From Ulvibacterium sp965228935 (GTDB lineage: Bacteria; Bacteroidota; Bacteroidia; Flavobacteriales; Flavobacteriaceae): a stretch of 64,000 nucleotides of DNA. Made by a program: the position numbers and the translations under genes. The stretch lies in assembly GCF_965228935.1 (NCBI RefSeq), contig NZ_OZ245846.1:930001-994000 (forward strand), given 5' to 3'. Below, one piece after another: positions 8,844 to 17,880 of this stretch. The first letter of the stretch is position 1. Each line of letters starts with the position of its first letter. The notes beneath the pieces were generated by a model. It was not told the origin of the DNA. It made no database searches and saw nothing but the letters and a program-made list of their open reading frames with translations.

Positions 8844-9697
8844 AAAACGTTCAACATTTGTTCCTTTATCTTTTCCAACTCATCCTTCATTTGGACGACC
8901 AGTTGTTGCATAGGGGCATAATTGGCCTTTGAGCCAATAGTGTTGATCTCACGACCGATTTCCTGACAAATAAAGCCAAGTTTTTTACCATTGGAATCCT
9001 TTGAGCCCAACGTTTTGGAGAAGTAGTTCAAGTGATTGGCAAGCCGAACTTTTTCCTCGGTAATGTCATATTTCTCCAGATAATAAATAAGCTCCTGCTC
9101 AAAACGGTTGGCATCCACATCCGTCTTTAAATCGGCTACGGCCTTTTCCAAACGTTCGCGAATTGTTGATTGCCTTTCCGGATCCATGGTCCTCACCTCC
9201 TTCAGCAGGGACTCCAAAGTAGTTATCCTTTCCATAAAATCCTTTTCCAATATCTGGCCCTCTTGGGTGCGGAATTTTTGTATTTCGGAAATAGCCGTTT
9301 TTAAAGCTTCGAGGATGGCGGCATATTCAGCATTATCTATATCATCTTTGTCCGTTTTTAAGGCATCAGGTAATCGTAAGGCCATTTCCAAAAAGAGCGC
9401 ATCTTCTCCTTGGGCAATAGACCTCAATTGCTTCATATACTGTCGTACAACACCTTCATTTATCTGGGCCGAAGTCTCATCCCCGGTGTATTCTATATAC
9501 AGTCCAAAATCGACTTTTCCCCTGGTTAATTCATGGGCAATAAGCTTTCGGAGTTCCAATTCTTTTTCGCGGTAGGCCGAAGGCATTCGGGCATTCAAAT
9601 CCAAGCTCTTGCTATTGAGTGATTTTAACTCAATCGTAATTTTTTTTGCAGGAAGTTGTATCACATGCTTCCCGAAACCGGTCATGGATTGAATCAT
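8840..9697 (-). CDS. YicC/YloC family protein (putative endoribonuclease)
   Basis: A 285-residue protein beginning MIQSMTGFGK, the hallmark start of the family. It has the N-terminal YicC-like domain (KKITIELKSLNSKSLDLNARMP) and the C-terminal DUF1732 region (LIYYLEKYDITEEKVRLANHL, then GKKLGFICQEIGREINTIGSKA). E. coli YicC has been reported to be an endoribonuclease acting in RNA decay. It is the first gene of an operon with gmk and nadD and overlaps gmk by 4 bp. Confidence 0.93.
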   Translation of the reverse strand: MIQSMTGFGKHVIQLPAKKITIELKSLNSKSLDLNARMPSAYREKELELRKLIAHELTRGKVDFGLYIEYTGDETSAQINEGVVRQYMKQLRSIAQGEDALFLEMALRLPDALKTDKDDIDNAEYAAILEALKTAISEIQKFRTQEGQILEKDFMERITTLESLLKEVRTMDPERQSTIRERLEKAVADLKTDVDANRFEQELIYYLEKYDITEEKVRLANHLNYFSKTLGSKDSNGKKLGFICQEIGREINTIGSKANYAPMQQLVVQMKDELEKIKEQMLNVL

Positions 9698-9734
9698 ACG
9701 TATGTTTTAATTACAAAATATCCAGGTGAAAGGG

Positions 9735-10550
9735 TCACAGTTCCCGTACCCAAATATTTCTATATCTGACCCGGCTGTCGTCTCCATGATCTTGAAGTTT
9801 TAACGGGCCTTTGCCGTGTGGCGGGTTTTTGGGCCATCCTATATAAGGTGTGGTACCCTTGATTTCCGTATGGTCCTGAATCAACACGCCATTATGGATA
9901 ACCGTAACGGTACCGGATTTTGTTTTTTTGCCATCTGCGTTAAACTCAGGTGCATGATAGATAATGTCATACGTATTCCAATCCCCGGTAGGTACCGAGG
10001 CCATAGCCAATGGTGGCCCCTGCTTGTATATAGATCCTACTTGACCGTTGACGTAAGTAGGGTTATCATTTTGATCCAGGACCTGTATCTCATAAAGGCC
10101 ACTGATAAAAATACCGCTATTACCTCTATTTTGGTTCTTTCGCTGAACCGGTAATGGTGATCGCCATTCAATATGTAGTTGCATATCCCCAAACTTTTGT
10201 TTGGTCTGTATATCCCCAGTTCTGTCGGCAACGGTCATACTTCCGTCCTCGTTCAAATGCCATGGAACGGGAGAAGTGCCATCTTTTGAGCTCACCCAAC
10301 CATCAAAGCTTGTACCGTCAAAAAGGACAATGGCATCGCTCGGCGGACCACCATTTGTTCCTGGAGTAACTTTGGGAACCTTGGGCTCATAGAATTCCGT
10401 GGCTTCGGGCTTGGTCGGTTCCGGACCTGCATATTCGGGGTGCACGATTACCCCATCTTTTAATATTCCCGGGGTCTCTCCCAATATGGCTTCCTGTCCA
10501 AATACAATGGAAAGCGAAAAAAAGGTGATTAATGTGAGTAGTCTTTTCAT
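9735..10550 (-). CDS. DUF1080 (3-keto-disaccharide hydrolase) protein, secreted
   Basis: A 271-residue protein with a signal peptide (MKRLLTLITFFSLSIVFGQ). The DUF1080 domain starts at about residue 67 (IVLFDGTSFDGWVS) and contains the conserved GNSGIFISGLYEIQVLD block and a C-terminal LQDHGDDSRVRYRNIWV. Family PF06439 is now described as 3-keto-disaccharide hydrolase, because characterised members cleave 3-oxo-glycosides; assigning that activity here is inference from family and context. It is the last gene of a three-gene operon with another DUF1080 lipoprotein and a TIM-barrel isomerase-like protein, facing the GMC dehydrogenase genes. Its N-terminal Pro-rich segment before the domain is poorly conserved. 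Confidence 0.85.
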   Translation of the reverse strand: MKRLLTLITFFSLSIVFGQEAILGETPGILKDGVIVHPEYAGPEPTKPEATEFYEPKVPKVTPGTNGGPPSDAIVLFDGTSFDGWVSSKDGTSPVPWHLNEDGSMTVADRTGDIQTKQKFGDMQLHIEWRSPLPVQRKNQNRGNSGIFISGLYEIQVLDQNDNPTYVNGQVGSIYKQGPPLAMASVPTGDWNTYDIIYHAPEFNADGKKTKSGTVTVIHNGVLIQDHTEIKGTTPYIGWPKNPPHGKGPLKLQDHGDDSRVRYRNIWVREL

Positions 10551-10655
10551 AAATAAAGTGTTAGTGAGGTATTTTAATCCTTGGTGTTTGTAACTTGTAC
10601 AGAAATCTCTTGCACGGGCTCGATTTACAATTCAAATGTCCCTAGCGATTCCCTG

Positions 10656-11414
10656 CTATAGCTCCTTGATCTTTATATTACGGAATGCTACCCCATCCCC
10701 ATGGTCTTGCAGTCCAATTTTACCGGTGGTATGTTTTCCAAAATGCTCCCAATCCGCAAATTTTGAATCGGCTACCATGGTACTCCATTCGGGATCGTTC
10801 ACAGGGAACTCAACTATTTTCTCCCCATTCAGAGAAACACTTCCCTTATTCGTTTTATGATCAATGGCCAATACACAGGTATTCCACTCTCCGACCGGTT
10901 TGGTAACATCCTTGGTCGGGGATACCATATCGTATAAGGCCCCTGCCTGATGGCTGGTTCCATTTTTACCATCTGGGTGTTTCTCATTATCGAGTACCTG
11001 TATTTCAGGCCCGGTTTGATACGGTTGTTTGAGCGAAGGCATTTCCGCAACACCCCAAAAGATGCCGCTGTTGCCTCCCTCGGCAATCCTCCACTCCAAG
11101 GAAAGTTCAAAATCGGTGAACTCCCTTTCGGTCACCAGGTTATAGCTCTCCCCTTTTTTTCGATCTTTTGGGGGGTAAAAGACCATGGCTCCATCCTCCA
11201 GTTTCCAATGTTCGGAAATGTCTTCCTTTAGATATTCTTTCCATCCATCGAAAGAGGTGCCATCAAAAAGAACGATCCATTCTTCGTTCTCGGTGGTGGT
11301 GACATCGGCTTCCGAAATAGCCTCACCCGTGGCTTCATCGCCAGATGTTTTTGCTTTCTCCTTGCACCCTAAAGCGGATAGGGTTATGAGCATAATACAA
11401 AAAAGCTGTTTCAT
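10656..11414 (-). CDS. DUF1080 (3-keto-disaccharide hydrolase) lipoprotein
   Basis: A 252-residue lipoprotein: lipobox LSALGC with the lipidated Cys at 17, then a short acidic linker. The DUF1080 fold starts at IVLFDGTSFDGWKEYL and carries LEWRIAEGGNSGIFWGV, PEIQVLDNEKHPDG and the C-terminal GLQDHGDGVAFRNIKIKEL. It is paralogous to the neighbouring gene at 9735-10550, but one is lipid-anchored and the other probably free in the periplasm. Predicted role: hydrolysis of 3-keto-glycosides made by the nearby GMC dehydrogenases. It lies 20 bp downstream of the isomerase-like gene, so an operon is very likely. Confidence 0.87.
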   Translation of the reverse strand: MKQLFCIMLITLSALGCKEKAKTSGDEATGEAISEADVTTTENEEWIVLFDGTSFDGWKEYLKEDISEHWKLEDGAMVFYPPKDRKKGESYNLVTEREFTDFELSLEWRIAEGGNSGIFWGVAEMPSLKQPYQTGPEIQVLDNEKHPDGKNGTSHQAGALYDMVSPTKDVTKPVGEWNTCVLAIDHKTNKGSVSLNGEKIVEFPVNDPEWSTMVADSKFADWEHFGKHTTGKIGLQDHGDGVAFRNIKIKEL

Positions 11415-11434
11415 AGTTTAGGTTTTAGCGATTT

Positions 11435-12487
11435 TTAAATTCCGAGTATTTTCTTGAGCACTTCCTTGTCCGTTTCGCCTCCGGCGAAATCGTCAAAGGT
11501 TCTTTGGGTGGCTTCGATAATGTGGTCTTGGATAAAGATGGCACCTTCCCTAGCCCCCTGTTCAGGGCTTTTAATACAACATTCCCATTCCATTACGGCC
11601 CAAACGTCACAACCGTATTGAGTTAGTTTGGAGAAAATCGTTTTAAAATCGATTTGACCATCTCCCAAGGAACGAAAACGACCGGCCCGATTTTCCCAGT
11701 CATTATATCCACCATAAACTCCTTTTTTACCCGTTGGGTTGAATTCGGAATCCTTTACGTGGAAAGATTTTATAAACTCATGATAAAAGTCTATATAGGC
11801 TATATAATCCAATTGCTGAAGTACAAAATGGCTAGGGTCATAAAGTAGATTGACTCTTTTGTGGTTTCCGGTAGCTTTCAAAAAACGCTCAAAGGTATCC
11901 CCATCATGTAAATCCTCGCCAGGGTGTATTTCATAGCAGACATCCACCCCTTCCTCATCAAAATGATCCAGAATGGGCTTCCACCGTTTGGCCAATTCCT
12001 CAAAGCCCATCTCCACAAGTCCCGGAGGCCTTTGTGGCCAAGGGTATGAGGTGTGCCATAAAAGAGATCCGGAAAAAGTGGCATGTGCCGTAATCCCTAA
12101 CCTTCTGCTCGCCGTGCCGGCCTTTTTGACCACATCGACCGCCCACTCCGTGCGGGCCTTGGGATTGTTCCTTACACTATCGGGCGCAAAACCATCGAAC
12201 ATGATATCAAAGGCAGGGTGTACCGCAACTAATTGACCTTGCAGATGTGTGGATAGTTCGGTAATTTCCAATCCATAGGAATTCACCTTCCCCTTAAGTT
12301 CATCACAGTAGGTTTGGCTTTCCGCAGCTTTATCCAAATCGATCAAAAAGCTTTCCCAAGTAGGAATTTGAATTCCTTTATAGCCCAAATCGGCCGCCCA
12401 TTGGCACATGCCGTCCAGCGAGTTAAAAGGTGCCTTGCTATCTACAAATTGTGCCAAAAAAACGGCAGGTCCTTTAATTGTCTTCAT
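11435..12487 (-). CDS. Sugar phosphate isomerase/epimerase family TIM-barrel protein, cytoplasmic
   Basis: A 350-residue protein without a signal peptide. It has AP-endonuclease-2-like (xylose isomerase-like) TIM-barrel features. Likely metal ligands are the Glu in VCYEIHPGED, the Asp/His in LLYDPSHF, the His in SFHVKDSEF and the Glu in AVMEWECC. Members of this family isomerise, epimerise or dehydrate sugars, including steps acting on 3-keto sugars; the substrate here is not determinable. It is the first gene of the operon leading into two DUF1080 hydrolases, and diverges from the GMC gene at 12648. Confidence 0.82.
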   Translation of the reverse strand: MKTIKGPAVFLAQFVDSKAPFNSLDGMCQWAADLGYKGIQIPTWESFLIDLDKAAESQTYCDELKGKVNSYGLEITELSTHLQGQLVAVHPAFDIMFDGFAPDSVRNNPKARTEWAVDVVKKAGTASRRLGITAHATFSGSLLWHTSYPWPQRPPGLVEMGFEELAKRWKPILDHFDEEGVDVCYEIHPGEDLHDGDTFERFLKATGNHKRVNLLYDPSHFVLQQLDYIAYIDFYHEFIKSFHVKDSEFNPTGKKGVYGGYNDWENRAGRFRSLGDGQIDFKTIFSKLTQYGCDVWAVMEWECCIKSPEQGAREGAIFIQDHIIEATQRTFDDFAGGETDKEVLKKILGI

Positions 12488-12550
12488 CGGTATAGTATTC
12501 TATATTAATTTGATTATGGTTTTATATTTTACGGAAGTGTTAGAATAAAT

Positions 12551-12615
12551 CCTATATTTAGTTTTCCAAAATTTCCCTTGGTTTCTGCTTTGCTTAGGGA
12601 AATCATAAATATAGG
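12551..12615. promoter_or_regulatory. Nested inverted repeat in the leader of the first GMC gene
   Basis: Two nested perfect inverted repeats: an outer 10-bp pair CCTATATTTA (12551-12560) and TAAATATAGG (12606-12615), and an inner 8-bp pair ATTTCCCT (12571-12578) and AGGGAAAT (12596-12603). The structure ends 32 bp before the GMC start codon. The left outer arm contains TATATTTA, one mismatch from the Bacteroidota -7 element TAnnTTTG. It could be an operator or a 5' UTR stem; neither is proven. Confidence 0.45.
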
Positions 12616-12647
12616 AAAACCATCAGAATTAAAATAAGAAATCCAAT

Positions 12648-14348
12648 ATGAATCAAGAAGAAGTATTTGATGCCATTGTGGTGGGAACGGGCATTAGTGG
12701 AGGCTGGGCGGCCAAGGAACTCTGTGAGAATGGTTTAAAGACCTTGGTATTGGAACGGGGAAGAATAGTGGAACACATCAAGGACTATCCCACAATGAAT
12801 ATGGATTCTTGGGATTTTCCCTATAAGAAAGAACTTTCCGCCGAGGATAGGAAAAAATATCATAAGCAACTACGCGTTAATTGGGCTCCCAAAGATGATG
12901 TAAAACACTTTTTTGTAAACGATTTGGAGCATCCGTATGTAGAGACCAAACGCTTTGACTGGATCCGTGGCTACCATGTGGGTGGCCGATCCCTGACATG
13001 GGGGCGGCAAAGCTATCGCTGGAGCGATATCGATTTTGAGGCCAATAAAAAGGATGGTCACGGGGTGGATTGGCCGGTACGCTATAAGGACATTGCCCCG
13101 TGGTACGATAAAGTTGAGGAATACATCGGGGTAAGTGGGGAAAACCTGGGATTAAGACAATTGCCCGATGGCAAGTTTCAACCTCCAATGGATTTGATCT
13201 GTGGCGAGGACGACCTCAAAAAGACAATGGCCGAAAAATATGACGATGGCCGTTTACTGACCATTGGACGGGTTGCGCATATTACGGATAAGCAGGCCCA
13301 GGTGGAAGGGCGGAATCCTTGTCAATACAGGAATAGATGCTGGCGGGGTTGTCCTTTTGGCGGATATTTTAGCAGCAACTCCTCTACACTTCCAGCCGCC
13401 GAACGGACAGGGAATATGACGTTAAGGCCCAATTCCATTGTTCATGAAGTGATATACGACGAGGCTTCCAAAAAAGCCACGGGTGTCCGGGTCATTGATA
13501 CGGAAACCCATGAAAAAATGGAATTTAAGGCAAGGGTCATTTTTCTCTGTGCCTCCGCAATGGCATCGGTTGGAATTTTATTGAACTCCACGTCCGGTCG
13601 TTTTCCCAATGGAATTGGCAATGATTCCGGGATGCTCGGCAGGAATATAATGGATCATCATTATAAACTGGGGGCCACTGCCAAAATAGACGGCTATTTG
13701 GATAAATATTACAAGGGCAGGCGGCCTAACGGATTTTATATTCCCCGGTGGGTGAATCTGAACGAAAAGACCAAGCGGGATTATCTTCGGGGTTTTGGAT
13801 ATCAGGGCAGTGCCAGTAGGGAAGATTGGTCCGCTTCCATCAAGGAGATGGGCTATGGGAAAAATTTGAAGGATTCCATACTGAAGCCTGGAAATTGGCA
13901 AATTGGAGTGACTGGTTTCGGAGAGTTCCTTCCTTATGATGACAACAAGGTGACTTTAAGCGCTACGGAAAAAGATCAGTGGGGACTGCCCCAACTTGAT
14001 TTTGATGTGGAATTCAAGGAAAATGAATACAGGATGCGAGAGGACATTATACGGGAGGTAGTAGATATGTTTACCAAGGCGGGTTTTAAGGACGTTGAAC
14101 CCTATGAGGAATCTACCGGCCCAGGTTTGGGTATACACGAAATGGGTGGAGCCCGAATGGGACATAACCCCAATACCTCCGTTACGAACAAAAACAATCA
14201 AGTCCACACAGTTCCCAATGTTTATATGACCGATGGGGCCTTCATGAGTTCCTCGAGCTGTGTAAATCCTTCCCTCACTTATATGGCCTTTACGGCAAGG
14301 GCGGCCAACCATGCGGCAGAACAGTTCAAGGCCGGAAAGTTTTCATAA
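12648..14348 (+). CDS. GMC-family FAD-dependent oxidoreductase (putative glycoside 3-dehydrogenase), paralogue 1
   Basis: A 566-residue flavoprotein. The dinucleotide-binding motif GTGISGGWAAKEL starts at residue 13 and the FAD segment LVLERGR ends at 39. The C-terminal GMC domain has the probable catalytic His497 (IHEMGGARMG) and Asn540 (CVNPSLTY). Cys225, Cys231 and Cys235 form C-x5-C-x3-C, matching the spacing I recall for the iron-sulfur-binding cysteines of Burkholderia FAD glucose dehydrogenase. There is no signal peptide, so export would need a Tat partner such as the small subunit at 22444. It lies 9 bp upstream of a close paralogue. Oxidation of glycosides at C3 is inferred from the DUF1080 neighbours. 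Confidence 0.85.
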   Translation: MNQEEVFDAIVVGTGISGGWAAKELCENGLKTLVLERGRIVEHIKDYPTMNMDSWDFPYKKELSAEDRKKYHKQLRVNWAPKDDVKHFFVNDLEHPYVETKRFDWIRGYHVGGRSLTWGRQSYRWSDIDFEANKKDGHGVDWPVRYKDIAPWYDKVEEYIGVSGENLGLRQLPDGKFQPPMDLICGEDDLKKTMAEKYDDGRLLTIGRVAHITDKQAQVEGRNPCQYRNRCWRGCPFGGYFSSNSSTLPAAERTGNMTLRPNSIVHEVIYDEASKKATGVRVIDTETHEKMEFKARVIFLCASAMASVGILLNSTSGRFPNGIGNDSGMLGRNIMDHHYKLGATAKIDGYLDKYYKGRRPNGFYIPRWVNLNEKTKRDYLRGFGYQGSASREDWSASIKEMGYGKNLKDSILKPGNWQIGVTGFGEFLPYDDNKVTLSATEKDQWGLPQLDFDVEFKENEYRMREDIIREVVDMFTKAGFKDVEPYEESTGPGLGIHEMGGARMGHNPNTSVTNKNNQVHTVPNVYMTDGAFMSSSSCVNPSLTYMAFTARAANHAAEQFKAGKFS

Positions 14349-14357
14349 ATTCAGTAC

Positions 14358-16067
14358 ATGTCCATAAATCCAAATACAATATATGATGCCATAGTGGTGG
14401 GCACCGGAATTAGTGGGGGCTGGGCAGCCAAGGAACTCTGTGAGAATGGTTTAAAAACCTTAGTCCTGGAACGAGGAAGGATGGTAAGGCATATTGAGGA
14501 TTACCCTACTATGAACGACGATCCATGGGATTATGAATTCAGGGGCAATCTCACCCGCCAGGAAAAGAAAACCTTTTCCCTATTACCGCGAGGAGGTGTG
14601 GACAGACAGCGGGATGCCATGCATTTTTTTGTCAATGCCCTGGAGCACCCCTATGAAGAGACCAAACATTTTGATTGGATTCGAGGTTATCAAATAGGTG
14701 GCCGATCGCTGACCTGGGGACGGCAAAGCTATCGCTGGAGCGACATTGATTTTGAGGCCAATAAGAAGGATGGGCACGGTGTGGACTGGCCGGTGCGATA
14801 TAAGGACATTGCCCCATGGTATGATAAGGTTGAGGAATACATCGGGGTAAGCGGGGAAAACTTGGGATTAAAACAATTACCCGATGGCAAGTTTCAACCT
14901 CCGATGCAGCTTAACTGCGTGGAAAAGGAACTTCAAGCCAGCATGTCCAAAAATTTTGATGATGGCCGCTTGTTAACTATCGGTCGCGCAGCGCATATCA
15001 CAAAAAAAACAACCGACTTTGCCAATAGAGGGCCATGCCAGTACCGAAACAGATGCCAAAGAGGGTGCCCTTTTGGTGGCTATTTTAGTAGCAACTCCTC
15101 CACGCTTCCGGCTGCCGAGCGAACAGGAAATATGACGCTAAGGCCCAATTCCATTGTCCATGAAGTGATATACGATGAGGCTTCCAAACGAGCAACAGGT
15201 GTAAAGGTCATAGATACGGAGACCCATGAAAAGATGGAATTTAAGGCACAAGTCATTTTTCTCTGTGCCTCCGCAATGGCATCGGTCGGAATTTTATTAA
15301 AATCCAAATCCGATCGTTTTCCCAACGGAATGGGAAATGATTCGGGAAAGCTGGGAACCCATATTATGGACCATCATTTTAAAGTAGGTGCCAGTGCCAC
15401 TATCAAGGGTTACTTGAACAAATACTATAAAGGACGAAGGCCAAATGGCTTTTATATTCCCAGATTTACAAACCTTGGAGGGAACACGGAACGTAAAAAC
15501 TATCTACGCGGATTCGGTTACCAAGGGGGCGCGAGCAGAAACAATTGGTCCGATTTGATTGCAGAAGCGGTATACGGGGATAAGTTGAAGGAAGCTATCC
15601 TTAAGCCAGGGCAATGGCAAATTGGGATGACTGCTTTTGGGGAGTTTTTACCCTATGATGACAATAAGGTAGCGCTAAGTTCCGTTAAAAAAGACCAGTG
15701 GGGCCTACCATTATTGGATTTTAATGTGGAGTTAAAAACAAATGAACTGGAGATGCGGAAAGACATGATGAACGAGGCCATTGCCATTTTCGAAAAAGCC
15801 GGATTCGTGGATGTACAAGGATATGATGCGACTTCCAATCCTGGATCCGCCATTCATGAAATGGGAGGTGCCAGAATGGGTCATGACCCAAAAACATCAG
15901 TGGTGAACAAGAACAATCAAGTACATGCCGTTAAAAATGTATATGTTACCGATGGAGCTTTTATGACTTCTTCAAGTTGTGTGAACCCATCCTTAACATA
16001 TATGGCATTTACGGCAAGGGCGGCCAATCATGCAGCCGAACAATTGAAAAATAAAACTATTTTCTAG
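14358..16067 (+). CDS. GMC-family FAD-dependent oxidoreductase, paralogue 2
   Basis: A 569-residue tandem paralogue of the preceding gene. Residues 114-171 are identical to residues 112-169 of paralogue 1, and the stretch beginning at the last Cys of the cluster motif (residue 237) is identical for about 40 residues. The N-terminal FAD motif (GTGISGGWAAKEL), Cys227/Cys233/Cys237 (C-x5-C-x3-C), IHEMGGARMG and CVNPSLTY are all kept, so it looks functional. The two diverge most between residues ~43 and 95, which may alter substrate or partner recognition. No signal peptide. It probably shares a transcript with paralogue 1 and perhaps with the ASCH gene 43 bp downstream. Confidence 0.85.
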   Translation: MSINPNTIYDAIVVGTGISGGWAAKELCENGLKTLVLERGRMVRHIEDYPTMNDDPWDYEFRGNLTRQEKKTFSLLPRGGVDRQRDAMHFFVNALEHPYEETKHFDWIRGYQIGGRSLTWGRQSYRWSDIDFEANKKDGHGVDWPVRYKDIAPWYDKVEEYIGVSGENLGLKQLPDGKFQPPMQLNCVEKELQASMSKNFDDGRLLTIGRAAHITKKTTDFANRGPCQYRNRCQRGCPFGGYFSSNSSTLPAAERTGNMTLRPNSIVHEVIYDEASKRATGVKVIDTETHEKMEFKAQVIFLCASAMASVGILLKSKSDRFPNGMGNDSGKLGTHIMDHHFKVGASATIKGYLNKYYKGRRPNGFYIPRFTNLGGNTERKNYLRGFGYQGGASRNNWSDLIAEAVYGDKLKEAILKPGQWQIGMTAFGEFLPYDDNKVALSSVKKDQWGLPLLDFNVELKTNELEMRKDMMNEAIAIFEKAGFVDVQGYDATSNPGSAIHEMGGARMGHDPKTSVVNKNNQVHAVKNVYVTDGAFMTSSSCVNPSLTYMAFTARAANHAAEQLKNKTIF

Positions 16068-16110
16068 ATAGAAATTATGAGCGTATTTTGCGATACCAAA
16101 ACACTGATCA

Positions 16111-16575
16111 ATGGACAACGCTTCCGCTAGAAATATGTGGGGTGACTTTTTGGATGCCCATTTGGAATTTGCCTTTGTAGACGCACCGAACGTCATTCAT
16201 TTTTGTGACAACGAGGCGGATGCCAATGAATGTGCAAAACTGGTGAAGAAAGGGGTTAAAAGGGCCACTTCCGATTCATTATTAGGACTTCAATATCGAA
16301 AGGAAACCTTGCCCAAAACTGGAGATTTTATTGTTGTTACCGATTGGGAAGGCAAAGCCCAATGCATAGTAAGGCTTACCAAAGTCTCATTTAAGCCCTA
16401 TTTCAGTATTGACCAGGAATATGCCAAACTGGAAGGCGAAGGAGATAAATCCTTAGAGTATTGGCAACGTGTACACTGGGATTATTATACCCGGGAGTTG
16501 GAGCCCTTTGGGCGTGTACCAAGGGACAGTATGATCATTGTATGCCAAGAATTTGAGAAGGTATTTGAGCGATAG
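16111..16575 (+). CDS. ASCH domain protein
   Basis: A 154-residue cytoplasmic protein. KKGVKRATSDSLLGLQYRKETLPKTGDFIVVTDWEGKAQCIVRLTKV matches the N-terminal GKKT/ATS block and beta-barrel of ASCH (PUA-like) domains, and DYYTRELEPFGRVPRDSMIIVCQEFEKVF matches the C-terminal part. ASCH proteins bind RNA or modified nucleosides; a few act as amidohydrolases on N4-acetylcytidine. A link to the upstream GMC genes is not obvious. It ends just before a strong bidirectional terminator. Confidence 0.82.
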   Translation: MDNASARNMWGDFLDAHLEFAFVDAPNVIHFCDNEADANECAKLVKKGVKRATSDSLLGLQYRKETLPKTGDFIVVTDWEGKAQCIVRLTKVSFKPYFSIDQEYAKLEGEGDKSLEYWQRVHWDYYTRELEPFGRVPRDSMIIVCQEFEKVFER

Positions 16576-16608
16576 CTCCAAATCATTTTGTAGTTGACAT
16601 CTTTACAG

Positions 16609-16649
16609 GGATAAGGCCCTAAAAGTTTTTAATTTTTAGGGCCTTATCC
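16609..16649. terminator. Bidirectional intrinsic terminator
   Basis: A perfect 16-bp inverted repeat, GGATAAGGCCCTAAAA (16609-16624) with its complement at 16634-16649, around a 9-nt loop. A/T-rich arm ends make it usable on both strands. It lies between the convergent ASCH gene and the Gfo/Idh gene. Confidence 0.85.
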
Positions 16650-16683
16650 TATTTATAGTCCTTCCGATATGTTTTTGTAGAGG

Positions 16684-17823
16684 TCAATTCTCCATCTTCA
16701 CCCAAACATTACCTCCCTTATGGGATTCTACCGTGGCTTCGATGAAATTCATCCCGCGAACGCCATCCAACATGGTAGGGAATTCCCCATCATTATATTG
16801 CTCTCCCCGTATGGCCCTGGCAGCTCCCAAATAGATGTTGGCCATGGAATCGAATATGCCTTCGGGATGCCCCGGTGGTAGTTTTGTACCGTCTAGGGAC
16901 AATTCGGAATTGTAGGCATGCCCAGGTTTGTATACTTGGGTGGGTTCGGTATCACTCATTTTATAGAGGAAATTAGGCCTTTCCTGCTCCCAACGGAACG
17001 CGGCCTTTTCGCCATAAATAGCAATGGCCAGTCCGTTTTCCTCCCCGGTAGCCACTTGACTTCCCCGGATAACCCCTTTGACATGGTCATCCATTCGAAC
17101 AAGGATCGTACCGTCCACATCCATCTTATTGTCTTCATATAAATAGTTGAAATCGCACAATAGGGATTTTATCCGAAGTCCCGTAGTATATTCCACCAAG
17201 TTAAAGGCGTGCACCCCAATATCGCCCATACAGGAACTGATCCCTGCTTTTTCAGGATCCAGGCGCCATACGGATGATCGCTTCTCCTTATCATGGATAA
17301 TGGTATTGATCCACCCTTGATAATACCGGGCATCTACCTTATGGATTTTTCCCAAAGCCCCGGATTTTATCATTTCACGCATTTGACGCACCATGGGATA
17401 ACCGGTATAGGTATGGGTAAGGGCAAATACCGTTCCTGCCTTTTCATGGGCTTCCTGCAATATTTTTGCCTCTTCCAAGGTGGTGGTCATCGGCTTTTCA
17501 CAGATAACATGAAACCCATTGTCCAGTAATTTTTTGGCCATGGGAAAATGGAGGAAGTTAGGGGTTTGTACGGAACAGACCTGAATACGCTCTTCTTCGG
17601 GCAAGTTCATTTCTCCTTCGATAAAAGCATCAAAATCCTTGTAGATACGATCGGTAGGAACATCTATTTCCTTGGCGAAACCTATGTTCTCTTCATAAAC
17701 CGGATTAAAAACCGCTCCTACTATTTCATAATTGTCATTGATATGGGAAGCGACCCGGTGCAAAACTCCTATGAGAGAATCCCCGCCCCCTCCTAAAATT
17801 CCTAATCTGATCTTCTTTGGCAT
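16684..17823 (-). CDS. Gfo/Idh/MocA family oxidoreductase, cytoplasmic
   Basis: A 379-residue NAD(P)-dependent dehydrogenase. The Rossmann start is KIRLGILGGGGDSLIG. The family EKP motif is at 109-111, followed by a helix with HTYTGYPMVRQMREMI. The C-terminal alpha/beta domain includes CMGDIGVHAFNLVEYTTG, with the usual catalytic-region His. There is no signal peptide. These enzymes oxidise or reduce sugar carbons; in this locus reduction of a 3-keto sugar is a reasonable inference. It is the last gene of an operon (isomerase-like, DinB, permease, this gene). Confidence 0.88.
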   Translation of the reverse strand: MPKKIRLGILGGGGDSLIGVLHRVASHINDNYEIVGAVFNPVYEENIGFAKEIDVPTDRIYKDFDAFIEGEMNLPEEERIQVCSVQTPNFLHFPMAKKLLDNGFHVICEKPMTTTLEEAKILQEAHEKAGTVFALTHTYTGYPMVRQMREMIKSGALGKIHKVDARYYQGWINTIIHDKEKRSSVWRLDPEKAGISSCMGDIGVHAFNLVEYTTGLRIKSLLCDFNYLYEDNKMDVDGTILVRMDDHVKGVIRGSQVATGEENGLAIAIYGEKAAFRWEQERPNFLYKMSDTEPTQVYKPGHAYNSELSLDGTKLPPGHPEGIFDSMANIYLGAARAIRGEQYNDGEFPTMLDGVRGMNFIEATVESHKGGNVWVKMEN

Positions 17824-17880
17824 AATGGTAATACTTTAAAATAGGTGTTGATTTTTATGTGATTAATATATAGAAAATAT

